From positions 62,001 to 126,000 of the forward strand of contig NZ_BLXZ01000011.1 of the NCBI RefSeq assembly GCF_014193675.1: a DNA stretch of 64,000 nucleotides, written 5' to 3'. Every line of letters starts with the position of its first letter. The first letter of the stretch is position 1. The position numbers and the translations under genes are program-made. Origin of the DNA: Geomonas limicola. GTDB taxonomy: Bacteria; Desulfobacterota; Desulfuromonadia; Geobacterales; Geobacteraceae. The notes beneath the pieces are model-generated. The model did no database searches and had not been told where the DNA came from. It saw only the letters and a program-made list of their open reading frames with translations. This document shows positions 18,933-28,236 of this stretch, piece by piece.

Positions 18933-19071
18933 CGAGGGTTCGGCCACAAATCTGTATGAAAAGGAAATCAGAATAAGGGGGAGATCGCTCGCAAAGCTTT
19001 CTGATGGTCGGAGAGATGAGGTTACCCTGTTCCGCAGCCTTCCAAAACCTGGCACGAAACGGCTTAACTCC

Positions 19072-19098
19072 TTGAATCTTACTCAGCTTTCATATAAA
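19072..19098 (+). promoter_or_regulatory. Possible promoter very close to ntrY
   Basis: TTGAAT (19072-19077) and TATAAA (19093-19098) are 15 bases apart, shorter than ideal. The ATG begins only 8 bases after TATAAA, which would give an almost leaderless mRNA. Confidence 0.4.
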
Positions 19099-19106
19099 GT
19101 GGCCTG

Positions 19107-21374
19107 ATGCCAAAAACACCCGAACAGAACACGGCAGCTGCCGAAGCTGCGGGCCCCACCCTTACCCCGAGGGAGCTGCGCAAGAGAAAGCGCGAGGCGG
19201 TGATCATCGTCGTCTCGCTGCTGGCCATCCTGCTTCTGACCAGCGCCGAGATCCACCTGTCGCGCCTCAACTCCGAGGTGCCGATTGGCAACAACATCAC
19301 CATCTTCGGCATCATCAACATCATCATCCTGCTCATCATCCTGCTGGTCTACCTGGTCTTCCGCAACATCGCGAAGCTCTTCGTGGAGCGACGCAAAAAC
19401 GCTCCGGGGTCGCAGTTGCGCACCAAGCTGGTGCTCGCCTTCGTCTCCCTGTCGCTCATCCCCACCCTGCTCCTCTTCTTCGTCTCCGCCGGTTTCATCA
19501 CCAACAGCATCCAGAACTGGTTCAACAAGCAGGTGGAGAACTCGCTCAACGAGTCGATGGAGGTGGCGCAGACCTACTACAAGAACCAGGCGGCCAACGC
19601 GCTCTACTACGGCCAGCAGATCTCGGACGCCATCAAGGAACGCAAGCTCCTGAACGAGGAGAACCTGCCGGCTCTGAAGGCACTGGTGCGCCAGAAGCAG
19701 AAGGAGTACAACCTCGGGGTGGTGGAGGTCTTCTCGTCGCAGCGCGAGGAGCTCATCCGCGCCTCAAACCCGAAGCTCCCCGCCGGCGAGTTCACCAACC
19801 CCTCCTCCGAGGACCTGAACGTCGGCCTGGCCGGGCAGCAGTTCACCCGGGTCAACTCCATCGGCAAGGCGGACCTGATCCGCGGCATCGTCCCCGTGCA
19901 CTCCAACTGGAACTCCAAGGACGTCGTCGGGGTCATCGTGGTCAACTACTACGTCCCCTACTCCATGGTCGCCAAGATGCGCGAGATCTCGGCCTCCTAC
20001 CACGAGTTCCGCCAGCTGAAGATCCTGAAGAACCCGATCACCACCGGCTATATCCTGACCCTGTTCCTCATCACCATGGTGATCATCTTCCTGGCGGTCT
20101 GGTTCGGGGTCTACCTGGCCAGAAGCCTCACCAACCCGATCCAGGAGCTGGCCGAGGCTACCCGGCAGGTGGCCGAGGGAAACCTGGACGTGCATTTGGG
20201 CGAGACCGGCCACGACGAGATCGGCATGCTGATCACCTCCTTCAACCGGATGACCCAGGACCTACGGGAAAACCAGCTGGCACTGCAGGACACCAACCGG
20301 GAGCTGCAGAAGAGCAACCTGGAGCTGGACCAGCGCCGCCGCTACATGGAGACCGTACTCGCCAACGTCACCGCCGGGATCATCTCGGTGGACAAGGACG
20401 GCCTCCTGACCCACGTGAACAAGGCTGCCGAGAAGCTCCTGTTCATCAACCTGGACAAGGTTTCCGGGCACAACTTCCGCGAGGTGCTGAGGCCCGAACA
20501 CCTGGACATCGTCAAGGGGCTTTTGCGCGACATGGTGGTCGCCAAGCAGGACTCCATCACCCGCCAGGTCACCATCCCGATGCGCGAGGGGGATCTCACC
20601 CTGCTCACCAACCTGACCGTGCTGAAGGACGAGAACGGCACCTTCATGGGTATGGTCGTGGTACTCGACGACATGACCAGCCTGATCAAGGCACAGCGCA
20701 TGGCGGCCTGGCGCGAGGTGGCCCGGCGCATCGCCCACGAGATCAAGAACCCGCTCACCCCGATCCAGCTCTCGGCCCAGCGCCTGAGAAAGCGCTACCT
20801 GGCGCGTTTCGAGGAGGAGGAGCGGGTCTTCGACGACTGTACCGCCATGATCATCAAGTCGGTCGACGAATTGAAGGGGCTGGTGGACGAGTTCTCCAAG
20901 TTCGCCCGGATGCCCGCGGCCATCCCCTCCCCCAACGACCTGAACGCCATCCTCAAGGAGGCGCTCACCCTGTACCAGGAAGCGCACCGCTCCATCAGCT
21001 TCAGGCTCAAGATCGACGAGAAGATGCCGCTCATCCAACTGGACCGCGACCAGATCAAGCGCGTGCTCATCAACCTACTGGACAACGCGGTCGCGGCCGT
21101 CGAGGAACAGGGGGAGATCGAGCTCGCCAGCGCCTTCAACACGGAACTCAAGATGGCGACCTTCAGCGTCTCCGACAACGGCCACGGCATCGCGCCGGAG
21201 GACCGCCCGCGCCTCTTCGAGCCCTACTTCTCGCGGAAAAAGAGCGGCACCGGCCTGGGGCTTGCCATCGTGAACACCATCATCACCGACCACCACGGTT
21301 TCATCCGGGCCAAGGAGAACTACCCCAAGGGGAGCCGTTTCATCATCGAATTGCCGGCGGACGCCGCCTCCTAG
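19107..21374 (+). CDS. NtrY-like membrane sensor histidine kinase
   Basis: The 755-residue protein has three hydrophobic segments at residues about 30-50, 66-88 and 105-128 and another at about 310-333, enclosing a periplasmic domain. A HAMP linker (ARSLTNPIQELAEATRQV), a PAS domain (about 410-520), the phospho-acceptor box AHEIKNPLTPIQLSAQRLRKRY-type near 545, and the ATPase boxes (NLLDNAV, DNGHGI, GTGLGLAIV) follow. The order and H-box match NtrY kinases, which act with NtrX on nitrogen and envelope responses. No response regulator adjoins it; an AsmA-family gene comes 27 bases later. No clear ribosome binding site precedes the ATG. Confidence 0.88.
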   Translation: MPKTPEQNTAAAEAAGPTLTPRELRKRKREAVIIVVSLLAILLLTSAEIHLSRLNSEVPIGNNITIFGIINIIILLIILLVYLVFRNIAKLFVERRKNAPGSQLRTKLVLAFVSLSLIPTLLLFFVSAGFITNSIQNWFNKQVENSLNESMEVAQTYYKNQAANALYYGQQISDAIKERKLLNEENLPALKALVRQKQKEYNLGVVEVFSSQREELIRASNPKLPAGEFTNPSSEDLNVGLAGQQFTRVNSIGKADLIRGIVPVHSNWNSKDVVGVIVVNYYVPYSMVAKMREISASYHEFRQLKILKNPITTGYILTLFLITMVIIFLAVWFGVYLARSLTNPIQELAEATRQVAEGNLDVHLGETGHDEIGMLITSFNRMTQDLRENQLALQDTNRELQKSNLELDQRRRYMETVLANVTAGIISVDKDGLLTHVNKAAEKLLFINLDKVSGHNFREVLRPEHLDIVKGLLRDMVVAKQDSITRQVTIPMREGDLTLLTNLTVLKDENGTFMGMVVVLDDMTSLIKAQRMAAWREVARRIAHEIKNPLTPIQLSAQRLRKRYLARFEEEERVFDDCTAMIIKSVDELKGLVDEFSKFARMPAAIPSPNDLNAILKEALTLYQEAHRSISFRLKIDEKMPLIQLDRDQIKRVLINLLDNAVAAVEEQGEIELASAFNTELKMATFSVSDNGHGIAPEDRPRLFEPYFSRKKSGTGLGLAIVNTIITDHHGFIRAKENYPKGSRFIIELPADAAS

Positions 21375-21401
21375 GCGGGCACCGCTGTTTCGGAGCCAGC
21401 A

Positions 21402-24400
21402 ATGCAACTAAGAAGGGCGCGGGCATGGCTGCTGCCGCTCATCGTAGCCATCATCTCTTTCGTGGTCGTCGCAGGAAGCCTGGCCCTCAGGTTCCTCGAC
21501 CTCGACACCTACAAGGCCGAGATCACCGCACAGGTCCGGGCCGCCTTGAAGCGCGACCTGCGCTACCAGATGGGGGATTTTTCCTTCCGCTACGGCCCTG
21601 CTTTCACCTTCACCGGGGTCACCATCAAGGAGAAAAACGGCGTCGACGACTTCGTGACCGCGGACCGGCTCACCATCCGGATCGCGCTCATCCCGCTTTT
21701 GCGCCGGGAACTGGTGTTGAGCCGCATGCAGCTCGAGCACCCCAAATTGACCCTGACCCGGGACAGGAACGGGGTCCTCAACATAACCGACCTCCTGGAG
21801 CGCCCGAAGGACGAGAGCGCCACCGCGATCAAGGGGCTCGAGCTGAAAAACGCCGACGTAAGCTTTAGCGACTTCGCCTTCTCGGAAAAGCCCCTGATCA
21901 CCGAACTGACCCGCACCGACCTCTTCCTCAGTAACCTCACCCGCGGCAAGAGCTGCGACTTCAAGCTCTCCGGGACCCTCAAGTACCCGACCCGCAAGGT
22001 CCCCATCTACCTCGCCGGCGTCGCCAAACTGGCGCCGGAGGGGAAACCGTTCACCCAGAGCGAACTAAGCGGCCACGCCAAGCTCGGGGCGCTCGACGCC
22101 AGCCACTTCTACCCGTACTTCGGCCGCTACCTACCCTTCAAGAGCCTGTCCGGAGACCTGGAACTGAACGCCCACCTCAAGGGGAAGCTCGCCGCCTTCA
22201 AGCTGAAGGGGGATCTGCAGGTCTCCCGGCTGCGCCTCGAGTACCCCCAGGTTTTCCACGCCCTGCTCACCCCGAAACTGGTGAAGGCGAGCTACGAGCT
22301 GGAGCTCACCGAGCGCGACCTCAACATCGGCGCGTTCAAGGCGAACGTGGACGGCCTCGCCGTGCAGGGGAGCTGCAAGCTCTCCGACATCCATTCCAAG
22401 GATCTGCGCATCACCGCCAAGGCGACCATGGGGCGCTTCGACCTGAAAAATTTCCGGCAGTACATCCCCTACGGGATCATCGTGAAAGACACCGCCGACT
22501 TCATCGAGCAGAAGATCGCCGGCGGCATCTACCGGCTCGACGAGGGGCGCCTGGACGGGCGGGTGAGCCAGATCCTGCACATGGAGCGGGGGCAGAACTA
22601 CAACATCCTCACCATAAAGGCGCGGGTCGAGGAGGGGATTGTTAACTACGGCTCCGGCATCCCCGGTTTCACCGGGATCAAGGGGCAGCTGGAGCTGGCC
22701 GGCAAGGACTTCACCCTCAGGGGGATGAGCGGCCGCTTCGGCAACTCCCCCTTCACCCTCGAGGGGCGCATCACCGACTACCCGCTGGAAATCCCCTGCC
22801 GTTACCTGTTCGACATGAACCTGCAGCCGCAGCAAACCGAGCTCGCCTGGTTCCTGGGACACGGCCGCGGCGACAAGTCGACCTTAAGCGGCGGCTCGAC
22901 CCTGAAGCTTACCGGCGAGGGGACCACCTCGCTCTACAACCTCTCGGGCGACTGGGATCTCACCCAGACCTCGTACTCGCTCCCCGATCTCATCGCGAAG
23001 CCGGCGGGGCGCCACAACACCCTCAGCTTCCACGGCAGCTTCGACAAGGAGCAGTTCCGGCTCGCCGGTTCGCACTTCGCGCTCGCCCCACTCTCCCTCT
23101 CCGCCACTGCGGTGAGCCAGTACCACGGGCCGATCAGCGTCGATTTGAAGACCAACAGCTTCGTCGTGAACGACTTGGCGCCGCTGGTGCCGCCGGCGCG
23201 CAAGTACCAGCCGACCGGCAAACTGCAGGCCGCCCTCCAGGGGAAGGGGGCCACCCTCGAGGTCGCCTCCTGGTCCGGCGATGTCTCGCTGGCCGGCTTC
23301 TCCTTCAAGCCGACCGAGAAGATGAAACCGATCACCGGGGTGAACGGCACCCTGCGTTTTACCGGCGATTCGGTGGAGAGCAGCCAGATCGCCGGGCGGC
23401 TCGGCAGCTCCAGCATCTCGGGGCACGGCAGCGTGAGCAACTTCAAGTCGCCGACCGTTTCGGTCAGCTTCGCATCTCCCTCCCTCGATCTTGCCGACCT
23501 CGGCTTCGCCACGGGGAAGACCCCCATCAGGGCCGAGCGGGTGCAGGGGAGCGTCGCCTTTAAGAACGACAGCCTGCAGATCGCCTCCCTCGCCGGTCAA
23601 CTCGGGCACAGCATCCTGCAGGTCAAGGGGAGCATCCAGGACCTCAAGCACCCGCACATCGACGTCACGGTGAACTCGCCGCACCTGGAACTCGAGGACC
23701 TGAACCCCTTGTTCGGCAGCCGGCAGCAGGGGGTCGACGGTACGCGGTTCACCATGAAGGCCCAGGTGACGGCGGCCGAGGGGAAGTACCGCGACACCCC
23801 CTTCCAGCACCTGAAGACGCTCATCCAGCTGGAAGACAAGATCGTCTACCTGCAGCCGTTCGAGATGGCCTGCCTGGACGGGGAGTTGACCGGGAAGGTG
23901 CGCATGGACTTCGGCTCGAGCGCCACCCGCTACCAGGTGAGCTGCAACGCGCAGAAGGTCTCGGCGGACAAGCTGCTGCACGCCTTCGGGGTGAAAAAGC
24001 AGCAGGTCGTGGGGGCCCTGACGCTGCAGGGTGAGCTCTCGGCCAAGGGCGAGACCGCGCAGGAACTCAAGCAGAGTGCGCTGGGAGCCCTGAAGCTGCG
24101 CATCGAGCACGGCAACATCAGGAGGTTCTCCACGCTGGCCAAGGTGTTCTCCATCCTGAACGTCTCACAACTGGTCAAGGGGCAGCTGCCGGACATGGTT
24201 TCCGGGGGGATGCCCTTCAACAAGATTTCCGGCGACTTCGCGGTGAAAGACGGCATCGCCTCGACACAGAACCTCTACATCGACAGTAACGCCATGAACA
24301 TCTCGACGGTCGGCAAGTTCGATCTGCCACGCAACGAACTGGACCTCACTATCGGCGTGCAGCCACTGCAGACTGTCGACAAGGTGGTAAGTCACATCCC

Positions 24401-24602
24401 GATCGTCGGCTGGATCCTGACCGGCAAGGACCGCTCGCTCATCACCACCTACTTCGAGGCGAAGGGGCCCATTGAGGATCCGCGGGTCACGGCCATACCG
24501 GTCAAGTCGCTGGGGAAGGGGGTGTTGAACATCTTCAAGAGGGTCTTTGAGCTGCCGGCGAAACTCTTCACCGACACCGGTGAGGTGATCATCGGAAAGT
24601 AG
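21402..24602 (+). CDS. Large AsmA-family envelope protein
   Basis: The 1066-residue protein has one N-terminal membrane segment (residues about 8-28) and a long periplasmic region rich in beta strands. AsmA-type blocks are seen at both ends: FLDLDTYKAEITAQVRAAL near the start and the DUF3971/AsmA-C part (FNKISGDFAVKDGIASTQNL, PRNELDLTIGVQPLQTVDK) near the end. AsmA/TamB/YhdP relatives are bridge-like proteins thought to move phospholipid between the membranes. It directly follows the ntrY-like gene, 27 bases away, suggesting co-transcription and control of envelope lipid traffic by that kinase; that link is inferred. Confidence 0.85.
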   Translation: MQLRRARAWLLPLIVAIISFVVVAGSLALRFLDLDTYKAEITAQVRAALKRDLRYQMGDFSFRYGPAFTFTGVTIKEKNGVDDFVTADRLTIRIALIPLLRRELVLSRMQLEHPKLTLTRDRNGVLNITDLLERPKDESATAIKGLELKNADVSFSDFAFSEKPLITELTRTDLFLSNLTRGKSCDFKLSGTLKYPTRKVPIYLAGVAKLAPEGKPFTQSELSGHAKLGALDASHFYPYFGRYLPFKSLSGDLELNAHLKGKLAAFKLKGDLQVSRLRLEYPQVFHALLTPKLVKASYELELTERDLNIGAFKANVDGLAVQGSCKLSDIHSKDLRITAKATMGRFDLKNFRQYIPYGIIVKDTADFIEQKIAGGIYRLDEGRLDGRVSQILHMERGQNYNILTIKARVEEGIVNYGSGIPGFTGIKGQLELAGKDFTLRGMSGRFGNSPFTLEGRITDYPLEIPCRYLFDMNLQPQQTELAWFLGHGRGDKSTLSGGSTLKLTGEGTTSLYNLSGDWDLTQTSYSLPDLIAKPAGRHNTLSFHGSFDKEQFRLAGSHFALAPLSLSATAVSQYHGPISVDLKTNSFVVNDLAPLVPPARKYQPTGKLQAALQGKGATLEVASWSGDVSLAGFSFKPTEKMKPITGVNGTLRFTGDSVESSQIAGRLGSSSISGHGSVSNFKSPTVSVSFASPSLDLADLGFATGKTPIRAERVQGSVAFKNDSLQIASLAGQLGHSILQVKGSIQDLKHPHIDVTVNSPHLELEDLNPLFGSRQQGVDGTRFTMKAQVTAAEGKYRDTPFQHLKTLIQLEDKIVYLQPFEMACLDGELTGKVRMDFGSSATRYQVSCNAQKVSADKLLHAFGVKKQQVVGALTLQGELSAKGETAQELKQSALGALKLRIEHGNIRRFSTLAKVFSILNVSQLVKGQLPDMVSGGMPFNKISGDFAVKDGIASTQNLYIDSNAMNISTVGKFDLPRNELDLTIGVQPLQTVDKVVSHIPIVGWILTGKDRSLITTYFEAKGPIEDPRVTAIPVKSLGKGVLNIFKRVFELPAKLFTDTGEVIIGK

Positions 24603-24615
24603 TGTATTCAAGGAG

Positions 24616-24643
24616 AAGTTAGTGTCAGAAACTGACTTTTTTC
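24616..24643 (+). terminator. Intrinsic terminator after the AsmA-family gene
   Basis: AAGTTAGT (24616-24623) pairs with ACTGACTT (24631-24638), including one G-U pair, with a 7-base loop and a TTTTTT tract. It starts 14 bases after the stop codon. Confidence 0.7.
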
Positions 24644-24719
24644 TATTGTAACGCTCGTAGCAGTTGTGCTATTTTGGCCGTTGGGTTAAAGCTTAAATTT
24701 ATCCAACTCGGAGGAAACT

Positions 24720-25172
24720 GTGAAGAAGACCTTAGTAGTCATGTTGGCAATTGTTGCTGTGGCAGCTGCCGGCTGCAAGAAAAAGGAAGAAGCACCGAAA
24801 GCGAACGCTCCCGAGGCAGCAGCTCCGGGCCAGATGCCTGCCGCTCCCGGCCAGATGCCGGGCGCTCCCTCCCAGATGCCTGCAGCCGCTCCCGGCGGTG
24901 GCGATCCCCATGCCGGCCTGAAGCCGCAGGAGATCAAATCCGGCGCTGGCCACAAAGGTAAAGTCACCGAGACCATGGACTCCGGCGGGTACACCTACGT
25001 CCAGGTAGAAGAGAACGGCCAGAAGGTGTGGGTTGCCGTTATGCAGACCAAGGTGAAAGTTGGCGATACCGTGGAATTCCCGGACTCCCCGCCGATGATC
25101 AACTTCCAGAGCAAGACCCTGAAGCGTACCTTCGAAAAGATCATCTTCGCTCCGGGAATCAAAGTTAACTAA
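24720..25172 (+). CDS. Small lipoprotein with PGQMP repeats and an NrfJ-like domain
   Basis: Translation starts at GTG (GGAGG six bases upstream). The signal ends at Cys19 (AAAGC), giving a 150-residue lipoprotein. A flexible linker (residues 25-60) carries three related pentapeptides PGQMP, PGQMP and PSQMP. The C-terminal domain, SGKV-like GHKGKVTETMDSGGYTYVQV, resembles the small OB-like domain of NrfJ-related proteins, often next to multihaem cytochromes. No cytochrome gene adjoins it here. A possible promoter is TTGTAA (24646) with TATTTT (24670), and a terminator follows. Function unknown. Confidence 0.7.
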   Translation: MKKTLVVMLAIVAVAAAGCKKKEEAPKANAPEAAAPGQMPAAPGQMPGAPSQMPAAAPGGGDPHAGLKPQEIKSGAGHKGKVTETMDSGGYTYVQVEENGQKVWVAVMQTKVKVGDTVEFPDSPPMINFQSKTLKRTFEKIIFAPGIKVN

Positions 25173-25198
25173 TAGTAACGCTGTCAACGCTTGAAAAA

Positions 25199-25240
25199 AA
25201 AAAGGGGGCAGGGCCATTCGGCCTTGCCCCCTTTTTTTTT
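25199..25240. terminator. Bidirectional terminator between lipoprotein and radical SAM genes
   Basis: AAGGGGGCAGGGCC and GGCCTTGCCCCCTT form a long stem around ATTC, flanked by an A-run on the left and a T9 run on the right, so it can stop transcription from both sides. Confidence 0.9.
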
Positions 25241-25287
25241 ATGCACCGCCATTACGCTTCGCGCCTAAGGTTTCATCCGCCCCAGCC

Positions 25288-26961
25288 TCACCCCATGAGC
25301 TCCCGGGCGACCTGCACCCCCTCGGCGGCTGCCGCGTCCCCCGGTGCCAGCTCGAGAGCCTGGTCAAACCAGTCGAGCGCCTCGTCCGGTTTGCCCAGTT
25401 CCAGCGCAAGTTCCCCCAAGGCCAAAAACGCCGGGAGGTGGCGCGGCACCAGCTTGAGCACCTTCAGGTACCCCTGCCGCGCCGCCTTGAACTCCCCGAG
25501 TCTCCCCTGCAGACCCGCCTCGAGCAACGCCCCCCACGGGTTCTTCGGTTCCCGCCGCACCATCTCACGATACAGCGCCAGCGCCCCCGCAAAATCCTCA
25601 CCCTCTTCGAGGCTCTCCGCAGCGAGCATCTCGGTGACAAACGAGTACCCGACCAGCTCGCGCTGCTTCTGGAAATCGCGCCGGGAGTAGCGGGCCTTGG
25701 CACCGGCCTGTTCGAGAGATTTCAGGATGCCGCGCCGCGAGCGTTCCACGAAGGGGTCGCTCCGCACCAGAAACCCCTCCCCCGACGCTTTCTCGAAGAG
25801 CCGCTCGGAGACAGCCCCCTTGCGCACCGCCTGACTGAACAGCTGGGTCCCCGGGTAGTAGACCAGAGGCGACACCTGGCCATCCTGGGGTTTGATCCGC
25901 TCGATGAGGCGCTGGGTCGCCTTCAGGTCCTCTTCGCTTTCGCCGGGGATGCCGGTAATCAGGTAGATGGAGAGGTTGAGCCCGACGCGGCGCACCGCGG
26001 CCGCGGCCTGCTCCACGGCATCCGGGGTGATCCGCTTGCCCAGAGCCTTCAACATGGTGGGCGACCCTGACTCCACGCCGAACTGGATGCACTCGCACCC
26101 GGCGCGCTTCATGGCCGCCAGCATCTCCTGGTCCACCGCAGTGACCCGGGATTGGCAGTTCCAGAGCATGCCGAGCTGCGCCTCTTCCAAAAGCCGGCAG
26201 ATCTCCAGCACCCGCTCCCGGTCCGCCGTAAAGGTGTCGTCGCGCAGCGAGAAGTAGACCAGGCCGAAGCGCTCGCGCAACAGGCGCAGCTCCTCGACTA
26301 CCGAGGCCGGGGAGCGGAAGCGGACCCCGCGCCCCCAGAAAAGCGGCGAGGAACAGAACAGACAACTGGCCGGGCAGCCGCGCGAGGTGATGATGAACTC
26401 GAGCTGGCGCCGGTAATCGACCCCGATGCCGTGGCTCTCGGCGGCCGCGGCAAGCGGCAGGGCATCGAGATCGGCGATGGGGGGGCGCGCCTGGGTACGC
26501 AGGACCGTGCCGTTCCCGCGGTAGAGCAGTCCCGCCACCTCCGAGAGCTTGCGTCCGGCGGCTAAGGCCCGCAGGAGTTCCAGAAGGGTTTCCTCACCCT
26601 CCCCCAGCACAACCGCATCGACCTCGGGGTGCTGGGCCAGTTGTTCTTCCCCTGCGTGGGTCGCGTGCGGACCTCCCAGAAGCACCAGGCAGCGCGGGTC
26701 GAGCTCCTTGGCCACCCGGGCAAGCTCCAGCGAGTCGAAACGGTTGTGGGTGAACTGGGAGATCCCCAGCACCGCGGGACGCTCTTCCTTGAGGATCCGG
26801 CGCACCTCCTTCCACGGGTATCCCGAGAAGTTGGCCAGGGTGACGCGGTGCCCCTCTTTGCGCAGCACCGCGTCCAGGCTCAAAAGCCCCACCGGCAAGA
26901 GCGAAGTGAAGGGATCCTGCGCCCCTTCGGGATGGCATCTATAGGAAAGTACGACCTTCAT
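25288..26961 (-). CDS. B12-binding radical SAM protein with C-terminal TPRs
   Basis: The N-terminus (residues 1-140) is a cobalamin-binding-like Rossmann domain (PAVLGISQFTHN, VLLGGPHATHAGEE, VVLGEGEETLLELL). The radical SAM core follows, with the cluster motif RGCPASCLFC, then RDDTFTADRERVLEICRLL and the ITGIPGESEEDL segment. The last 120 residues are tetratricopeptide repeats (WGALLEAGLQGRLGEF, PAFLALGELALELGKPDEAL), which usually bind proteins. I place the start at MKVVLSY, with CGAGGA upstream. It is a single gene between two terminators. The substrate is unknown; HpnJ, at 47933-49351, has the same domain order without TPRs. Confidence 0.85.
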   Translation of the reverse strand: MKVVLSYRCHPEGAQDPFTSLLPVGLLSLDAVLRKEGHRVTLANFSGYPWKEVRRILKEERPAVLGISQFTHNRFDSLELARVAKELDPRCLVLLGGPHATHAGEEQLAQHPEVDAVVLGEGEETLLELLRALAAGRKLSEVAGLLYRGNGTVLRTQARPPIADLDALPLAAAAESHGIGVDYRRQLEFIITSRGCPASCLFCSSPLFWGRGVRFRSPASVVEELRLLRERFGLVYFSLRDDTFTADRERVLEICRLLEEAQLGMLWNCQSRVTAVDQEMLAAMKRAGCECIQFGVESGSPTMLKALGKRITPDAVEQAAAAVRRVGLNLSIYLITGIPGESEEDLKATQRLIERIKPQDGQVSPLVYYPGTQLFSQAVRKGAVSERLFEKASGEGFLVRSDPFVERSRRGILKSLEQAGAKARYSRRDFQKQRELVGYSFVTEMLAAESLEEGEDFAGALALYREMVRREPKNPWGALLEAGLQGRLGEFKAARQGYLKVLKLVPRHLPAFLALGELALELGKPDEALDWFDQALELAPGDAAAAEGVQVARELMG

Positions 26962-27016
26962 GGAGTTCCTCGTGAAAACCGCCTCCATCTTAGCCCGAAA
27001 GCCGGGCAGTGGACAA

Positions 27017-27044
27017 AAAAAATCCGGCCAGGCGGCCGGATTTT
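27017..27044 (-). terminator. Intrinsic terminator after the LysM-NlpC/P60 gene
   Basis: AAATCCGGCC and GGCCGGATTT pair around AGGC. On the minus strand eight T residues follow, 25 bases after the stop codon. Confidence 0.88.
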
Positions 27045-27068
27045 CGAGGCGTAAATTTTAAAGCCAGG

Positions 27069-28100
27069 CTAGTTGCTGTTCAGCCCCAGGGCGTCGTTCG
27101 ACATGGTATCTTCCGCGCTCTCCTCCTCGACACCGAGCATCAGGTCGTCGAGCTTGAAGACGTCCGGGTTCACCTTGGCGATGCGCTTGGCGCCCAGGTA
27201 CCGGGAGCGGTAGTAGGAGGTGTTCATGGGGGAGATGACCACCCTGCGGTCCCGGGAGGAGGCATGGATCATCTTGCCGTTCCCCAGGTAGATCCCGACG
27301 TGCGAGGCGTAGGAGGCGTAGGTGCTGAAGAAGATCAGGTCGCCCCTCTGCAGGTCGCCCGGCGCCACCGAGGTCCCCACCTCGAACTGTTCGCGCGCCG
27401 TGCGCGGCAGGGAGACTTCCAGTTCGCGGAACACCTTCTGCACGAATCCGGAGCAATCGATGCCACCGGATTTCGAGCTGCCACCGAAGCGGTAGCGGGT
27501 GCCCAGGAAGCCGTAGGCAGATTTCTTGAGTTCCTTCAGGCCGTCCACCTTGAGCTCGGTGTTCTTGCGCAGGTCCACCTGGCGCTCGGGCTCGTTCTCG
27601 GTCAGCTCCATGAGGCTCTGCTCGTAGTCCTTCTCGTTGAACAGGTCCCCGTGGCGCAGCTGCAGCTTGCGCACCGCGGCCACCCGGGGACGGGCCTCCT
27701 CGGCGGCGGGGGCGCTTTCACGCAGCACCAGCACTTTCCCCTTCTTCACCCTGCTGCTGGCGAGACCGTTCAACCGCTTCAGGTCGGCAACGGAGACCCC
27801 GGTTTTCTGGGAGATGCGGGAAAGGGTTTCGCTCTTTTTGACCTTGTACACGGCGGCAGAGGCTGCGCCGCCTGCGGAAGGAACGGTACGGGGAGGAATG
27901 ACCAGAACCTGTTTCGGCTTGATGTTGTCGCTCACCAGGTTATTGGCGGACTTCAACTCCTCTGCCGTGACGTGGTATTTCTTGGCCAGGGTATAGACGG
28001 TTTCGTTCTTTTTGACGCGATGGGTTTTCGCTGCGAAGGCCAAGGAAGGGAGGGCAAGGATAATAAGGCTGAAGGCTATTAGCTTGAGGCTACGTATCAT
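27069..28100 (-). CDS. Exported LysM-NlpC/P60 peptidoglycan hydrolase
   Basis: A signal peptide ends near residue 23 (SLAFAA). Two LysM domains for peptidoglycan binding follow (residues about 25-70, KTHRVKKNETVYTLAKKYHV, and about 84-128, VYKVKKSETLSRISQKTGVS). The catalytic NlpC/P60 domain covers about 195-310: the cysteine lies in GGIDCSGFV and the histidine in ASHVGIYLGNGKMIH. Such enzymes cut peptide stems in the cell wall. AGGAGG precedes the ATG and a near-consensus promoter lies 44 bases upstream. It follows the c-di-AMP cyclase gene, a messenger tied to wall homeostasis elsewhere; the link here is inferred. Confidence 0.93.
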   Translation of the reverse strand: MIRSLKLIAFSLIILALPSLAFAAKTHRVKKNETVYTLAKKYHVTAEELKSANNLVSDNIKPKQVLVIPPRTVPSAGGAASAAVYKVKKSETLSRISQKTGVSVADLKRLNGLASSRVKKGKVLVLRESAPAAEEARPRVAAVRKLQLRHGDLFNEKDYEQSLMELTENEPERQVDLRKNTELKVDGLKELKKSAYGFLGTRYRFGGSSKSGGIDCSGFVQKVFRELEVSLPRTAREQFEVGTSVAPGDLQRGDLIFFSTYASYASHVGIYLGNGKMIHASSRDRRVVISPMNTSYYRSRYLGAKRIAKVNPDVFKLDDLMLGVEEESAEDTMSNDALGLNSN

Positions 28101-28143
28101 TAATCCTCCTTCATTGTTTTATAAATAGTTGCAGGCGCGCACA

Positions 28144-28172
28144 TTTATATAACAAATGTGTCACATTGTCAA
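28144..28172 (-). promoter_or_regulatory. Sigma-70 type promoter of the LysM-NlpC/P60 gene
   Basis: On the minus strand TTGACA (28172-28167) and TATAAA (28149-28144) are 17 bases apart. The spacer holds the inverted repeat ATGTG-n-CACAT, a possible operator. Confidence 0.78.
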
Positions 28173-28236
28173 CCTCATTGCCCCTTTCGGCAGTCCGGCA
28201 CGGATTCTTTAGCAAAAATATCAGTGGTTTCCGCTG

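Noticed and set aside
19050-19066. TGGCACG...GGC resembling a sigma-54 promoter before ntrY
   Set aside because: The -12 GC is one base too close and the TT is missing; sigma-54 tolerates this poorly.
25288-26961. The radical SAM/TPR protein as another hopanoid enzyme like HpnJ
   Set aside because: It shares only the general B12-radical SAM layout, lacks the HpnJ N-terminal signature, and has no hopanoid genes next to it.
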